Source: Chloroflexota bacterium (GTDB lineage: Bacteria > Chloroflexota > Anaerolineae > Anaerolineales > Villigracilaceae). From it: 64,000 bases of DNA. The notes under the pieces were generated by a model. It worked only from the letters and a program-made list of their open reading frames with translations, ran no database searches and had not been told where the DNA came from. Of this stretch, positions 24,144-32,934 are shown piece by piece. The stretch lies in the NCBI GenBank assembly GCA_016235425.1, contig JACRLC010000004.1, positions 32,208-96,207 of the forward strand, written 5' to 3'. The translations under genes and the position numbers were made by a program. Every line of letters starts with the position of its first letter. Positions within the stretch are counted from its first letter, which is position 1.

Positions 24144-25373
24144 ATGGTTATTAAAAAAGTTGTAGTGGCCGGCGGCGGGCCTGCAGGACTCATGGCCGCG
24201 GAGGTCATGAGCCAGGGCGGTTTGCGCGTCGATGTGTACGACGCCATGTCATCGGTTGGACATAAGTTTTTGCGCGCAGGAACGGGCGGATTGAACATCA
24301 CGCACTCGGAGCCGTTCGATAAATTTCTTTCGCGCTACGGACCGCGCCGCGCAGAAATCGAGCCTTTGCTCAGGCAATTCGGGCCGCAGGACTTGCGTAA
24401 TTGGGTTCACGCTCTTGGCTTTGAAACCTTTGTCGGCACATCGGGGCGCGTATTCCCGGTTGGCATGAAGGCGAGTCCCTTACTGAGAGCATGGCTGAAG
24501 AGATTGCAGGATGGCGGCGTGACCTTTCATCTTCGCCACAAATGGCTTGGATGGAATGAGGACAAATCCTTGAAATTTGAAACACCCGAGGGCGAAATAT
24601 CTGTCCGCGCGGACGCGGTCATATTGGCACTCGGCGGCGGGAGTTGGCGGCGACTCGGCTCGGATGGCGCGTGGGTCAATTTGCTGAGGCAGGCCGGGGT
24701 CCGGGTGGAGGCGTTGAAACCGTCGAATTGCGGGTTCGATGTCCGGTGGTCGGATCATTTTCGGGAACGGTACAATGGTCATCCAGTGAAGCCGGTCATA
24801 TTGACGTTCAAGGATTCGTTTCGACAGCAGGGTGAATTCATTGTGACGGAAACGGGAGTGGAGGGAAGCCTCATCTACGCGGCCTCAGCATTGTTGCGGG
24901 AGGAAATTGAAGCAAACGGGACGGCGATTATCCAACTCGATCTCGCGCCGAATTTTTCGGAAGGACAGGTGATGGAAAGACTTGCCCGCCCGCGCGGGTC
25001 AAAGACGATGTCGAGTCATCTCGAAAGGACGCTCGCGATTCGAGGCGTGAAATCCGGGTTGTTGCGGGAGTTTGCAGCGAGGGAGGATTTCGAGAAGAAT
25101 GAGATCCTGGCAAAGGCCATCAAGGGCCTGACTGTCCCGTTGATTTCGCCGCGCCCTTTGGATGAAGCCATCAGCACCGCGGGAGGAGTCTCATTCAAGG
25201 AACTCGATGAGCAGTTGATGATCCGCAAAATCCCGGGCATTTTTTGCGCGGGCGAAATGCTGGATTGGGAAGCGCCGACGGGAGGCTATTTGCTCACGGC
25301 CTGTTTTTCAAGCGGGCGAGCGGCAGGACTGGGTGTTTTGAAGTGGATTGGCAATCGGCATGAGTCATCATAA
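24144..25373 (+). CDS. FAD-dependent flavoprotein (HI0933/YhiN-like, TIGR03862 type)
   Basis: The 409-residue protein starts with an FAD-binding Rossmann loop V-V-A-G-G-G-P-A-G-L-M-A-A near residues 6-18, then H-K-F-L-R-A-G-T-G-G-L-N-I-T-H near 43-57, A-L-G-G-G-S-W near 161 and a C-terminal G-I-F-C-A-G-E-M-L-D-W-E-A-P-T-G-G-Y near 367-384. This is the HI0933-like flavoprotein family (NAD(P)/FAD-dependent oxidoreductases of unknown substrate). ATG 24144 is chosen because the Rossmann strand begins at once; the frame upstream runs through the terminator. Confidence 0.87.
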   Translation: MVIKKVVVAGGGPAGLMAAEVMSQGGLRVDVYDAMSSVGHKFLRAGTGGLNITHSEPFDKFLSRYGPRRAEIEPLLRQFGPQDLRNWVHALGFETFVGTSGRVFPVGMKASPLLRAWLKRLQDGGVTFHLRHKWLGWNEDKSLKFETPEGEISVRADAVILALGGGSWRRLGSDGAWVNLLRQAGVRVEALKPSNCGFDVRWSDHFRERYNGHPVKPVILTFKDSFRQQGEFIVTETGVEGSLIYAASALLREEIEANGTAIIQLDLAPNFSEGQVMERLARPRGSKTMSSHLERTLAIRGVKSGLLREFAAREDFEKNEILAKAIKGLTVPLISPRPLDEAISTAGGVSFKELDEQLMIRKIPGIFCAGEMLDWEAPTGGYLLTACFSSGRAAGLGVLKWIGNRHESS

Positions 25374-25428
25374 AATTGTGAAGCGATATGAATGCCGCAT
25401 TAAACTTTATCGGAAAGGATAAACAGAT

Positions 25429-25942
25429 ATGGCAGAGCTAAAAACCAAAATGACTGATGCAAGCGTGGCCAAATTTATTGATGCAATACCGGATGAAAGC
25501 ATAAAAAGGGATTGCCGGACGATCATGGAGATCATGAAGAAAGCCACCGGCGCAAAACCGAAAATGTGGGGTTCGAGCATCGTCGGGTTTGGGTCATATC
25601 ACTACAAGTATCAGTACTTCACGAAAATTGAAAGAGTTCCCGAAAACAGGGGTGCGGGCGTACGCCCGCACCCCTGTTTTCGGGCTTCTCCTCGTCGTTT
25701 CGTGATCTACTGAGTATGAAAGCGGACGTGAGAATGATTGGTTCCTGGTTGGTTTTTCACCCCGTAAACAAAACCTGACGCTCTACCTCATGAGCGGCTT
25801 CGATGATTACAGCAGTCTTCTCCAAAAACTTGGCAAACACTCGCTGGGAAAGGGTTGTCTCTATATCAAAAAACTGGATGATGTCCAATTGCCCGTATTG
25901 AAGGAGCTGGTGCAAAAGTCAGTGGAGAAGATGTCGAAGTAA
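25429..25942 (+). pseudogene. DUF1801-family gene split by a MITE
   Basis: Bases 25429-25611 encode the N-terminal half of a DUF1801 (YdhG-like) protein: M-T-D-A-S-V-A-K-F-I near residue 10 and M-W-G-S-S-I-V-G-F-G-S-Y near 45. The frame then enters a 101-bp palindromic insert and stops at 25711-25713. After the insert, 25715-25942 continues as E-S-G-R-E-N-D-W-F-L-V-G-F-S-P-R-K-Q and runs to TAA. Removing the insert and one copy of the 5-bp duplication (106 bp) restores an uninterrupted 135-residue frame. DUF1801 proteins are small, of unknown biochemical role. The gene is interrupted here unless the insert is removed. Confidence 0.85.
25607..25717. mobile_element. 101-bp MITE with 5-bp target duplication
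   Basis: The element (25612-25712) is almost entirely palindromic around 25661/25662. Its terminal inverted repeats are CAGTACTTCACGAAA and, from the other end, CAGTAGATCACGAAA; the inner arms GGGGTGCGGGCG/CGCCCGCACCCC are perfect. AGTAT occurs directly at both borders (25607-25611, 25713-25717), as expected for a target duplication. It has no coding capacity, so a transposase elsewhere must have moved it. Confidence 0.88.
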
Positions 25943-25948
25943 GGCAAG

Positions 25949-25978
25949 GAGTCCAAAATCTCCTGATTTTGAACCCCT
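25949..25978. repeat. GGAGTCCAAAATC repeat
   Basis: GGAGTCCAAAATC pairs loosely with GATTTTGAACCCC and is followed by TTTTT; it lies between convergent genes and could end transcription of the broken DUF1801 gene. Confidence 0.5.
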
Positions 25979-25983
25979 TTTTG

Positions 25984-27495
25984 TCAGGGCAGGATTACTT
26001 CAAAGATCACAGCTTGATCGTCGCGGTAAACTTCCTTCAGCCCGGGGTCTTTCTCGGCCTGGCGGAGAAAATCGCCGTGATTTAGGTCCGTGTGGATGAA
26101 GCGGGAATGAAACCGGGAAGCGATTACTTTTGAGGGCTGTTCCACGTCGCCGTGTGTGATATTCACCCACAGGTCATAAAGTTCGGCGTCATACAATTGC
26201 ATGTACGTCGGGTCAAGGCCGATGAGGTAGGTGTTGTGTGTGTTGAAGTAGAAGAGGCGCGGGAAGTCGTCCCAGTCCGTTTGGAAGACGCGCTCCCCCT
26301 CGGTTGTGTTTTGCTGCAGCCAGAAGGAGGCGCCCGCGTATAAGTTGTACGGCTTGGAGGCATTCAGGCTTTTCTGCGCGGCAGGAATGGATTTGATCGC
26401 ACTCGCCATGACCAGCACGACAAGGATGATAAACGACAGGTAAGCGCGCAGAAAATTCCAGGGGCGGAAACCGGCCTCCTCAACGGCGGCAGGTTCAGGG
26501 TCCGCGAGAAGAGGCGACCAGGCAAAGGCGGCGAAGATCAGCGCGAAGGGCGGAAAATATTCAATGAAGCGGCGCGCTTGAAAGAGCATGAGTCCAAATA
26601 AAAGTGTGATGAAAAATGCCAGGGTCGTGCGCAGGTCCATTTTGCGGCCGGAGAGTCCGAGTGCGAGCGCCCCGCTCACAAAAGCCGCAAAGGCGGGGAG
26701 GGAATTTTTGAGCAGTTGACCTGTGTCGTACGGAAACCATTCATTGCCCACGCGCACGGAGGTTGCGTCGGTGAGTTTGGGCGCGACGTGGTTGATGAAA
26801 AAGGTGATGTTGTAGGGGAAATAGGGATTGACGAGCATACCCAGCGCGATGCCCGCGCCGACATACAAAAGGGGACGAAACTCAAAGCGGTGCTCGACGA
26901 TCAGGATGGAAAGAAAATGCAGGAGGGCCAGGATAAGGATCAACGGAAAGGCATCGTACATCCAGACATAGAGAAATGAGAGGGCCGCAAGCCATTTATA
27001 TTTGCCTTCGAGCAGCCACAGGACGGCGATCACAAGCAATCCCAGGGACAGGGATTGAGCGCGGGTTATGCTCATACGGAATAGAAACGCGTCCGAAATG
27101 CCGATGAGACCGAGCGCCCATAACCACGCCAGCGGTACGCGCTGACGGCGCAAAAGAAGCCAAATCGCGAGGAAAGCCAGGCTCGCAAACGTAACCGCGG
27201 CCAGCTTCGCGCCGACGCGCAAATCACCGAAGGTGAATGGGATCAGTGCAACGTGAAAGAGAAAATGATGATCGTAAAATTCCTTCTGGTTCAAGATGCT
27301 GAGCGGGAGCCATTTGAACTCCGGCTTCAGGCCTTCGGTACGCATCAGGTAGGCAAGTTTGATGTGATAAAAGCCGTCGTTATCCGGCATGTCCTGTGAG
27401 GCAAATTGGATCACGGCCATGCCCGCGAAGAACAGCATGAAAAGGAGGACCGGCACGAGTATGGTTTGAAATTGTTTGGAAGTGAAAATTTTCAT
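25984..27495 (-). CDS. GT-C fold-like integral membrane protein
   Basis: The 503-residue protein has about 11-12 membrane helices and a soluble C-terminal part of about 120 residues. The first external loop has D-M-P-D-N-D-G-F-Y-H-I-K-L-A near residues 35-48; an acidic/His loop after helix 1 is typical of GT-C glycosyltransferases such as STT3- and PMT-like proteins that use lipid-linked sugars. The C-terminal section (G-A-S-F-W-L-Q-Q-N-T-T-E-G-E-R-V-F near 390) resembles the soluble end of such proteins. The exact donor and acceptor are unknown. It is transcribed toward the DUF1801 remnant. Confidence 0.6.
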   Translation of the reverse strand: MKIFTSKQFQTILVPVLLFMLFFAGMAVIQFASQDMPDNDGFYHIKLAYLMRTEGLKPEFKWLPLSILNQKEFYDHHFLFHVALIPFTFGDLRVGAKLAAVTFASLAFLAIWLLLRRQRVPLAWLWALGLIGISDAFLFRMSITRAQSLSLGLLVIAVLWLLEGKYKWLAALSFLYVWMYDAFPLILILALLHFLSILIVEHRFEFRPLLYVGAGIALGMLVNPYFPYNITFFINHVAPKLTDATSVRVGNEWFPYDTGQLLKNSLPAFAAFVSGALALGLSGRKMDLRTTLAFFITLLFGLMLFQARRFIEYFPPFALIFAAFAWSPLLADPEPAAVEEAGFRPWNFLRAYLSFIILVVLVMASAIKSIPAAQKSLNASKPYNLYAGASFWLQQNTTEGERVFQTDWDDFPRLFYFNTHNTYLIGLDPTYMQLYDAELYDLWVNITHGDVEQPSKVIASRFHSRFIHTDLNHGDFLRQAEKDPGLKEVYRDDQAVIFEVILP

Positions 27496-27670
27496 GTTTC
27501 CTGTCCTTCGACTGCTTGGTTACCCTGGCCCGACACCGGGGCGGGCGATATGCCCTTCGTTCGCCGGACGAACTGAATATACTTCTCTCAACACGGCGGA
27601 TCGCCGGGAGATGCTTCCATCGCCAGGCGATCCGTTCGTTGAATTTCAGTTGGATGATGCCGACGGATGA

Positions 27671-28435
27671 TTATCCGTTCGTGTTGCTATCGTTGCTGTT
27701 GTCGTCGCCGTTATCGTTGGCGTCATCATCACCGTTGTCATTGGAGTCGTCGTCGTTGCCATTGTCGTCGCTGGAGTCGTCACCGTTATCGTTGGTGTCG
27801 TCACCGTTGTCGTTGGAGTCGTCGCCGTTGCCATTGTCGTCGTTGACGTTGGTGTCGTCACCGTTGTCGTTGGAGTCGTCGCCATTGTCGTTGGTATCGT
27901 CACCGTTATCGTTGGAGTCGTCACCATTGTCGTTGGAGTCATCGCCGTTGCCATTGTCGTCGTTGACGTTGGTGTCGTCACCGTTTCCGTTGCTGTCATC
28001 GTCGTTGGCGTTGGCATCATTCGAATTATCGTCGTTGCCGTTATCGTCGTTGGCGTTGGTATCATTCGAATTGGCGTCGTTGGAGTTGGCGTCGTTGCTG
28101 TTATCTTCCGGCAAGTCCGTAGCGGCGGGATCAATCGCATCGGGCGCTTCAACTCTCGTGACCACAAGCGACCCATCCGATTGAACGATACCTTCCACCT
28201 TAACGGTATCACCAACTTTGTACTGGCCATCGCGGATTACCGCAGGATCCACCGTGATGGTCCGTCCATTGACCACCCACTGGGTTCCGTCAATGCTTTC
28301 AATTGTGCCAGTGAAGATGACATCGGCGCTCACTTTCGATGCGCCAGGCGCTGTTGCGGCGGCAGCCCCACAAGCGTTCAGAAGAACTGCAGCCAACATA
28401 AACGCTACAAGAAGAAAACGATAGGTTTGTTTCAT
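27671..28435 (-). CDS. DUF5666-like lipoprotein with Asn/Asp-rich repeat tail
   Basis: A lipoprotein signal peptide ends at Cys22 (L-L-N-A-C). Residues about 36-100 form a small beta-barrel-like domain (F-T-G-T-I-E-S-I-D-G-T-Q-W-V-V-N-G) typical of DUF5666. From about 110 to the end the protein is an extreme low-complexity tract of N, D, G, S and T, built largely of the heptad N-D-N-G-D-D-S/T encoded by 21-bp direct repeats. The acidic, Asn-rich tail may bind divalent cations at the cell surface; this is inference. Repeat number is likely to vary by slippage. Confidence 0.75.
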   Translation of the reverse strand: MKQTYRFLLVAFMLAAVLLNACGAAAATAPGASKVSADVIFTGTIESIDGTQWVVNGRTITVDPAVIRDGQYKVGDTVKVEGIVQSDGSLVVTRVEAPDAIDPAATDLPEDNSNDANSNDANSNDTNANDDNGNDDNSNDANANDDDSNGNGDDTNVNDDNGNGDDSNDNGDDSNDNGDDTNDNGDDSNDNGDDTNVNDDNGNGDDSNDNGDDTNDNGDDSSDDNGNDDDSNDNGDDDANDNGDDNSNDSNTNG

Positions 28436-28795
28436 TTTTTCACCTCTTGAATTGGATTGGTTTCATCTTTACAGTCGCCATTAGAGAGAAAAGGTTACGG
28501 TTGAAATCAAATTGGATTATTTTATTGAACGCGCTTTCACAATCAGCCCCTCCCGCGCTACAATAAGCCTGCCTTCAAACCGGAGATAAACGGAGAATTC
28601 AATGGGCATCATTTTTTGAGCAGGAATTTTTGAACCCCGCACGCTTCGTTTGTTTTGATGGTGCGTGCGGGGTGAACCGCCAAGCCTTGCACTGAGCCTG
28701 TCGAAGTGACGCAAAGGCCGCTAAGAAAAACCTTTGCGCTCTTAGCGGGCTTCGCGGTAAAACTTTTTCGGCTTGTCCAAGTTAGGGCATTCAAC
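28436..28795. other. Divergent intergenic region, 360 bp
   Basis: No gene can be supported. The stretch contains a long hairpin (CCCGCACGC near 28637 opposing GCGTGCGGGG near 28664) and a CGCAAAG...CTTTGCG/GCGGGCTTCGCGG repeat pair (28713-28757) related to those at 49330-49540. Promoters for the flanking divergent genes should lie here but none is convincing. Confidence 0.5.
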
Positions 28796-29659
28796 ATGAA
28801 TCGCATCATCGGAATCATCTTCATCGCAATCTCCGCCGCCTCTTTCGGGACGCTGGCCATCTTTGGCCGTTACGCCTACGCGGACGGCATGGACACGTTC
28901 ACGATCCTCTTCCTGCGTTTCACCACCGCCGCGCTGGTGATGTTCGCGCTCCTGGCATTTCGACGCGAGTCCCTGCCGCGCGGAAAGAACCTGCTCAAGC
29001 TGGTCGGCATGGGCGCGCTGGGCTACGTGGGACAATCCTTTTCCTATTTGACGGCAATCAAATACGCCTCCGCCGGTCTTGTGGCTTTACTGCTTTACCT
29101 TTATCCGGTTTTCGTCGCCATGCTTTCCGCCATCTTTTTGAGGGAGAAATTCACGCCGGTGAAAATCACCGCGCTCGCGCTTGCCACATTGGGCGCGGCG
29201 CTCACTGCAAACCCCGAAGGCGGCACGTGGACGGGCATCCTGTTTGCCATCGCCGCGGCAATGATCTACTCGGTTTATATCATCGTGGGTACGGGCGTGC
29301 TGGAACAGGTCTCTGCATTGCAGTCATCGGCGGTGATCTTCGCTTCGGCGGGCGCGGTTTACGGCACGCTCACGGCAGTCAACAGCGCAAATCTCCCGCA
29401 GACAAATGCAGGCTGGTTAGCCATTGCCGGAATGATCGTGATCGCGACCATCATTCCCGTGGTCACATTTCTGGCCGGGTTGAAGCGCATCGGCCCAACG
29501 AACGCGTCCATGCTCTCGACATTGGAGCCGGTTGTCACCGTCCTGCTCTCGGCGCTCCTCTTTGGCGAAATTCTGGGAGCCAGCATGTTGACAGGCGGCG
29601 GCTTGATCTTGATCTCGGTCATTATGATCGCTCGCAGCGAAGCAAAGGAAAAACCATGA
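28796..29659 (+). CDS. DMT superfamily transporter (EamA family)
   Basis: The 287-residue protein has ten hydrophobic helices arranged as two EamA domains: the first ends near residue 135, the second near 280. Typical pieces are A-A-S-F-G-T-L-A-I-F near 13, L-R-F-T-T-A-A near 40, L-Y-L-Y-P-V-F-V-A near 98 and S-T-L-E-P-V-V-T-V near 240. The substrate is not predictable; the overlap (ATGA) with mmuM hints at methionine, homocysteine or a related metabolite. ATG 28796 matches the usual start of the family. Confidence 0.82.
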   Translation: MNRIIGIIFIAISAASFGTLAIFGRYAYADGMDTFTILFLRFTTAALVMFALLAFRRESLPRGKNLLKLVGMGALGYVGQSFSYLTAIKYASAGLVALLLYLYPVFVAMLSAIFLREKFTPVKITALALATLGAALTANPEGGTWTGILFAIAAAMIYSVYIIVGTGVLEQVSALQSSAVIFASAGAVYGTLTAVNSANLPQTNAGWLAIAGMIVIATIIPVVTFLAGLKRIGPTNASMLSTLEPVVTVLLSALLFGEILGASMLTGGGLILISVIMIARSEAKEKP

Positions 29660-30591
29660 ATCCAATTGAAAATATTTTGAACCAGTATCCCGTAATGATT
29701 TTGGACGGCGCGCTGGCGACCGAACTTGAACGCCGCGGCTGCGATTTGAACGATCCGCTTTGGTCGGCCAAAGTGCTCATGGAACAGCCTGAACTCATCC
29801 GCGCCGTGCATCTCGATTATTTCCGCGCCGGTGCGGACTGCGCCATCACCGCCAGTTACCAGGCCACCCTCGCGGGCTTTGCGCGGCGCGGCTTGAGCGA
29901 GACCGAAGCAATTGATCTCATGAAAAAGTCCGTGCAACTGGCGCGTGAGGCGCGCGATGAATTCTGGGCAGATGAAGCCAATCGGGCCGGGAGGCCGCGT
30001 CCACTGATTGCCGCGTCTGTTGGGCCGTATGGCGCTTTCCTTGCAGACGGATCGGAATATCGCGGCGATTATGGACTCAGCGAAGCGGACCTGATCGAAT
30101 TCCACCGCCCGCGCGTCCAGGCCCTGCTCGCATCAGGCGCGGACCTTTTGGCCTGCGAGACCATCCCATGCTGGATCGAGGCCCAGGCATTGATCAAATT
30201 ACTTTCCGAATTTCCGTCAGCCAGCGCGTGGATCAGCTTCAGTGCGAAGGATGGCGAGCACATTTGCCACGGCGAGAAATTTTCAGAGTGCGCAACGCGT
30301 TTGGACGCATACCCGCAGGTGGCTGCGCTTGGCATCAATTGCACGTCGCCGCTCTTCATCCCCTCGCTGATAAAGGAAGCGCGCAAGGCCACGCGTAAGC
30401 CGATTCTCGTTTACCCCAATTCCGGTGAAGTGTACAACGCCGAGACAAACACCTGGCACGGGGAAACTTCCTGCGAATCATTTGGTTTACAATCGAAGGA
30501 ATGGCGCGATAGCGGAGCAAATTTGATCGGCGGGTGTTGCCGCACCAACCCGGATCACATCCGCGAGATCGCCGCGTGGGCGCGTGCATAG
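29656..30591 (+). CDS. mmuM: Homocysteine S-methyltransferase
   Basis: The 311-residue Zn-dependent methyltransferase has L-D-G-A-L-A-T-E-L-E-R-R-G near residue 15, A-S-Y-Q-A-T near 65, G-I-N-C-T-S near 225 (first zinc Cys) and G-G-C-C-R-T near 289 (remaining two Cys). The pattern fits MmuM-type enzymes that convert S-methylmethionine or (S,S)-AdoMet plus homocysteine to methionine. Length equals E. coli MmuM. ATG 29656 overlaps the transporter stop, so the two are co-translated. Confidence 0.92.
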   Translation: MNPIENILNQYPVMILDGALATELERRGCDLNDPLWSAKVLMEQPELIRAVHLDYFRAGADCAITASYQATLAGFARRGLSETEAIDLMKKSVQLAREARDEFWADEANRAGRPRPLIAASVGPYGAFLADGSEYRGDYGLSEADLIEFHRPRVQALLASGADLLACETIPCWIEAQALIKLLSEFPSASAWISFSAKDGEHICHGEKFSECATRLDAYPQVAALGINCTSPLFIPSLIKEARKATRKPILVYPNSGEVYNAETNTWHGETSCESFGLQSKEWRDSGANLIGGCCRTNPDHIREIAAWARA

Positions 30592-30604
30592 CTGAAAGAA
30601 AACC

Positions 30605-31345
30605 GTGTTGAATCGTCCGGGATATTGGAAGTATTGGCTCATCGCGGGGTTTATTATTTCCATTGCCTTTACCTGGCTCAATGAAATCGCCGACCTGCCG
30701 CACATCATTTTTAAAGCCCCTGCCACGCCGATCAACTGGCGGGAATCCATCATCGAGACCGTGTTTTCGGTCATTGTGGGAGTTGTTTGCTGGAGACTGC
30801 TTGACAGCTATGAGGCAAAGTGGAGGGAAACCCACCTTGAACTGGAAAAGCTGGCGATCACCGACGAGCTTTCCGGCCTGTTGAACCGCAGGGAATTTCT
30901 AATCAGGGCTGAGAAGGAATTCGAGCGCGCACAACGATTTGACCGGCCTTTCAGCATCGCCATCTTGGATCTGGACTGCTTCAAGAAAGTGAACGATTAC
31001 CACGGCCACGTCACCGGGGATCGGGTCATCAGGGAGCTGGCCGCAGAGATCAATCTTCAAGTGCGCGCGCAGGATTTGGCCGGTCGGGTTGGCGGCGACG
31101 AGTTTATGATTGTCTTTGTCGAGAGCACAGGAACGGAAGCCCGAATGATTGGCAGGCGAATCCAAAGGGAGTGGCAGAATGTGGAGTTACCCATTGGCGA
31201 TCGCGGGAACATCAAGGTAACTTTCAGCATGGGCATGACTTCCATGAGAAAAAAGGATCATTCACTCGTGGATTGCATCCAAAGGGCAGACAAGGCGTTG
31301 TACGCCGCGAAACGCAAGGGACGCAACAAAGTCGTGCTGATATAA
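30605..31345 (+). CDS. Membrane-bound diguanylate cyclase (GGDEF)
   Basis: The 246-residue protein has two N-terminal membrane segments (about 8-27 and 43-62), a short linker, and a full GGDEF domain (about 80-245) with D-E-L-S-G-L-L-N-R-R near 82, L-D-L-D-C-F-K-K near 119, an intact G-G-D-E-F at 163-167 and K-R-K-G-R-N-K at the end. It should make c-di-GMP. The start is GTG 30605, with TTG next to it. An R-x-x-D inhibitory site is not evident five residues before GGDEF. Confidence 0.85.
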   Translation: MLNRPGYWKYWLIAGFIISIAFTWLNEIADLPHIIFKAPATPINWRESIIETVFSVIVGVVCWRLLDSYEAKWRETHLELEKLAITDELSGLLNRREFLIRAEKEFERAQRFDRPFSIAILDLDCFKKVNDYHGHVTGDRVIRELAAEINLQVRAQDLAGRVGGDEFMIVFVESTGTEARMIGRRIQREWQNVELPIGDRGNIKVTFSMGMTSMRKKDHSLVDCIQRADKALYAAKRKGRNKVVLI

Positions 31346-31524
31346 CGGAGGGAAAACCATTTAAATGGGGCCAGTTACCGGGTCCGGGCTCGAAGCGGGG
31401 CTTCGTCAAAAAGCGAGCGACCTTTCAAAAGTAATATTTCCTTCGCAGATTCTTTTCGAGTAAAATCAGGGGAACCAGTACCAGAGTACAATCGGTTCTC
31501 AAAGTTCATTGCCAGGAGGCTTGT

Positions 31525-32925
31525 ATGTTCAAGACCCAGAACCTTTATCAGAATGACGAGAAATGGAAAAACAAGAAGCTGGGACATTCAAATGAGACGA
31601 TTGGCGGCTGGGGCTGCCTGCTCACATCCGTCACCATGATGCTCAACGGAATTGGCTACAACGAGACCCCGGAAACCGTCAACGAAAAGATGAAAAGTGC
31701 AGGCGGCTTTCAGGGGGCGTTTTTTATACCGAGCGTCCTGCCGTACGTGTGGCCGAACTGCGCCTACCGCGATATGCAGCCGTGCGAATCCTTTCCCGCG
31801 CCCATCGCTTTGATCGACGCGGCGGTCGCGGCGGGCAAACCCGTGATCCTTCAGGTGGATTGGAACAAGCAGGCCGGGATTCAAACTCACTTCGTGCTGG
31901 TCAAAGAGAAGGTTGGGGACGATTATGCCCTTTACGATCCGTACAAATACGGCGGCGACGGCCCGGACAAGGAAGTCCTGCTGACCACTCGCTACAAATA
32001 CAACGGCAAGAAACTTGAATCTGAGATCAGCGCGGTGCTTTGGTTTGACTCCTACAGCATCGCCCCGCCTGAACCGCCCAAAGTGACGAAAGTTCCCCTG
32101 CCCGCGGAGAAGTTCACCCTTTACGCGGTGGAGGATGATTTGGCTTTGCGGGCCGATCCGTCCGTTGGCGGTTATTTGTGGAAGCGCATGGTTGCCGGAA
32201 CTGAATTGACCTGCCTTGAGCCAAAGGCCACCGCCAAAGCCAGGCTTGGCCAGCAAGGCCAGTGGATTCAGGTGGAGGAACCCAAAGGCGATCAGGGCTA
32301 CGTGGCCGCCTGGTATGTTTCCGACCAAAAGGAAAAGCCCTCGGCGCCCGCGACGACCACACCTGCTCCCGCTTCGACGGACACGTCTGCCCCGAAACCT
32401 GCCTCCCCAACCACCCCCGCCGCACCGCTCCCCGCAGGCGCATTGGCGCTCGTGCCAACGGAGGAATTATCGTTCCGCTCGCAACCCGTGATTTCGCCGG
32501 AAACGTTGATCCGCAGAATCCCGGTCACCGAGCAGTTGGTTTGCGTGGAACCTGCCAATCAGGCTATTCCAAAAATCGGTGTGACGGGACAGTGGGTCAA
32601 AGTGCGCGACGCCGGCAACAAGCAGGGATACGTCGCGGCGTGGTACGTCAAATATGCCAGCGGCTCCACCGCGCAGACGACACCCGCGGCTCCGCCTCCA
32701 GCGGGCGGGCCTGTCAAAGTGAAAGCCTCCTGCGAAGGAGTGGCCCTCCGCAAACAACCCGTCATCAGCGACGCGAGCTTGATCAAGCGCGTACCGATCT
32801 TCTATGAATTTACGGTCAACGAACCGGGCGGTGAAACCAAGGTCGGTGCGAACAACCAGTGGATCAAAGTGAAGGATCCCGCCGGGCCGGAAGGTTACGT
32901 TGCCGCGTGGTTCGTCACCCGCTAG
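31525..32925 (+). CDS. C39-like cysteine peptidase domain with three SH3b repeats
   Basis: The 466-residue protein has an N-terminal papain-like domain (residues 1-180): G-G-W-G-C-L-L-T-S-V-T with candidate nucleophile Cys31, T-H-F-V-L-V near 121-126 supplying a His, and Y-D-P-Y-K-Y-G near 137. Then come three SH3b-type modules (about 200-260, 315-375, 395-465), each ending W-x-x-V-x-x-x-x-x-x-Q/E-G-Y-V-A-A-W-Y/F, separated by Pro/Ala/Thr linkers. No signal peptide is visible. A strong AGGAGG site precedes the ATG. It is the first of four tightly spaced genes (9 bases to the TIR gene). Peptidase activity is inferred. Confidence 0.75.
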   Translation: MFKTQNLYQNDEKWKNKKLGHSNETIGGWGCLLTSVTMMLNGIGYNETPETVNEKMKSAGGFQGAFFIPSVLPYVWPNCAYRDMQPCESFPAPIALIDAAVAAGKPVILQVDWNKQAGIQTHFVLVKEKVGDDYALYDPYKYGGDGPDKEVLLTTRYKYNGKKLESEISAVLWFDSYSIAPPEPPKVTKVPLPAEKFTLYAVEDDLALRADPSVGGYLWKRMVAGTELTCLEPKATAKARLGQQGQWIQVEEPKGDQGYVAAWYVSDQKEKPSAPATTTPAPASTDTSAPKPASPTTPAAPLPAGALALVPTEELSFRSQPVISPETLIRRIPVTEQLVCVEPANQAIPKIGVTGQWVKVRDAGNKQGYVAAWYVKYASGSTAQTTPAAPPPAGGPVKVKASCEGVALRKQPVISDASLIKRVPIFYEFTVNEPGGETKVGANNQWIKVKDPAGPEGYVAAWFVTR

Positions 32926-32934
32926 GGAATTACG

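Noticed and set aside
27671..28130. Tandem 21-bp repeats considered as a CRISPR array
   Set aside because: There are no unique spacers, the period is a multiple of three, and the stretch is translated; no cas genes are present.
27646..28230. Thr/Met-rich frame overlapping the Asn/Asp-rich lipoprotein
   Set aside because: It is the shifted reading of the same 21-bp repeats; the lipoprotein frame has a signal peptide, a lipobox and a recognisable DUF5666 region.
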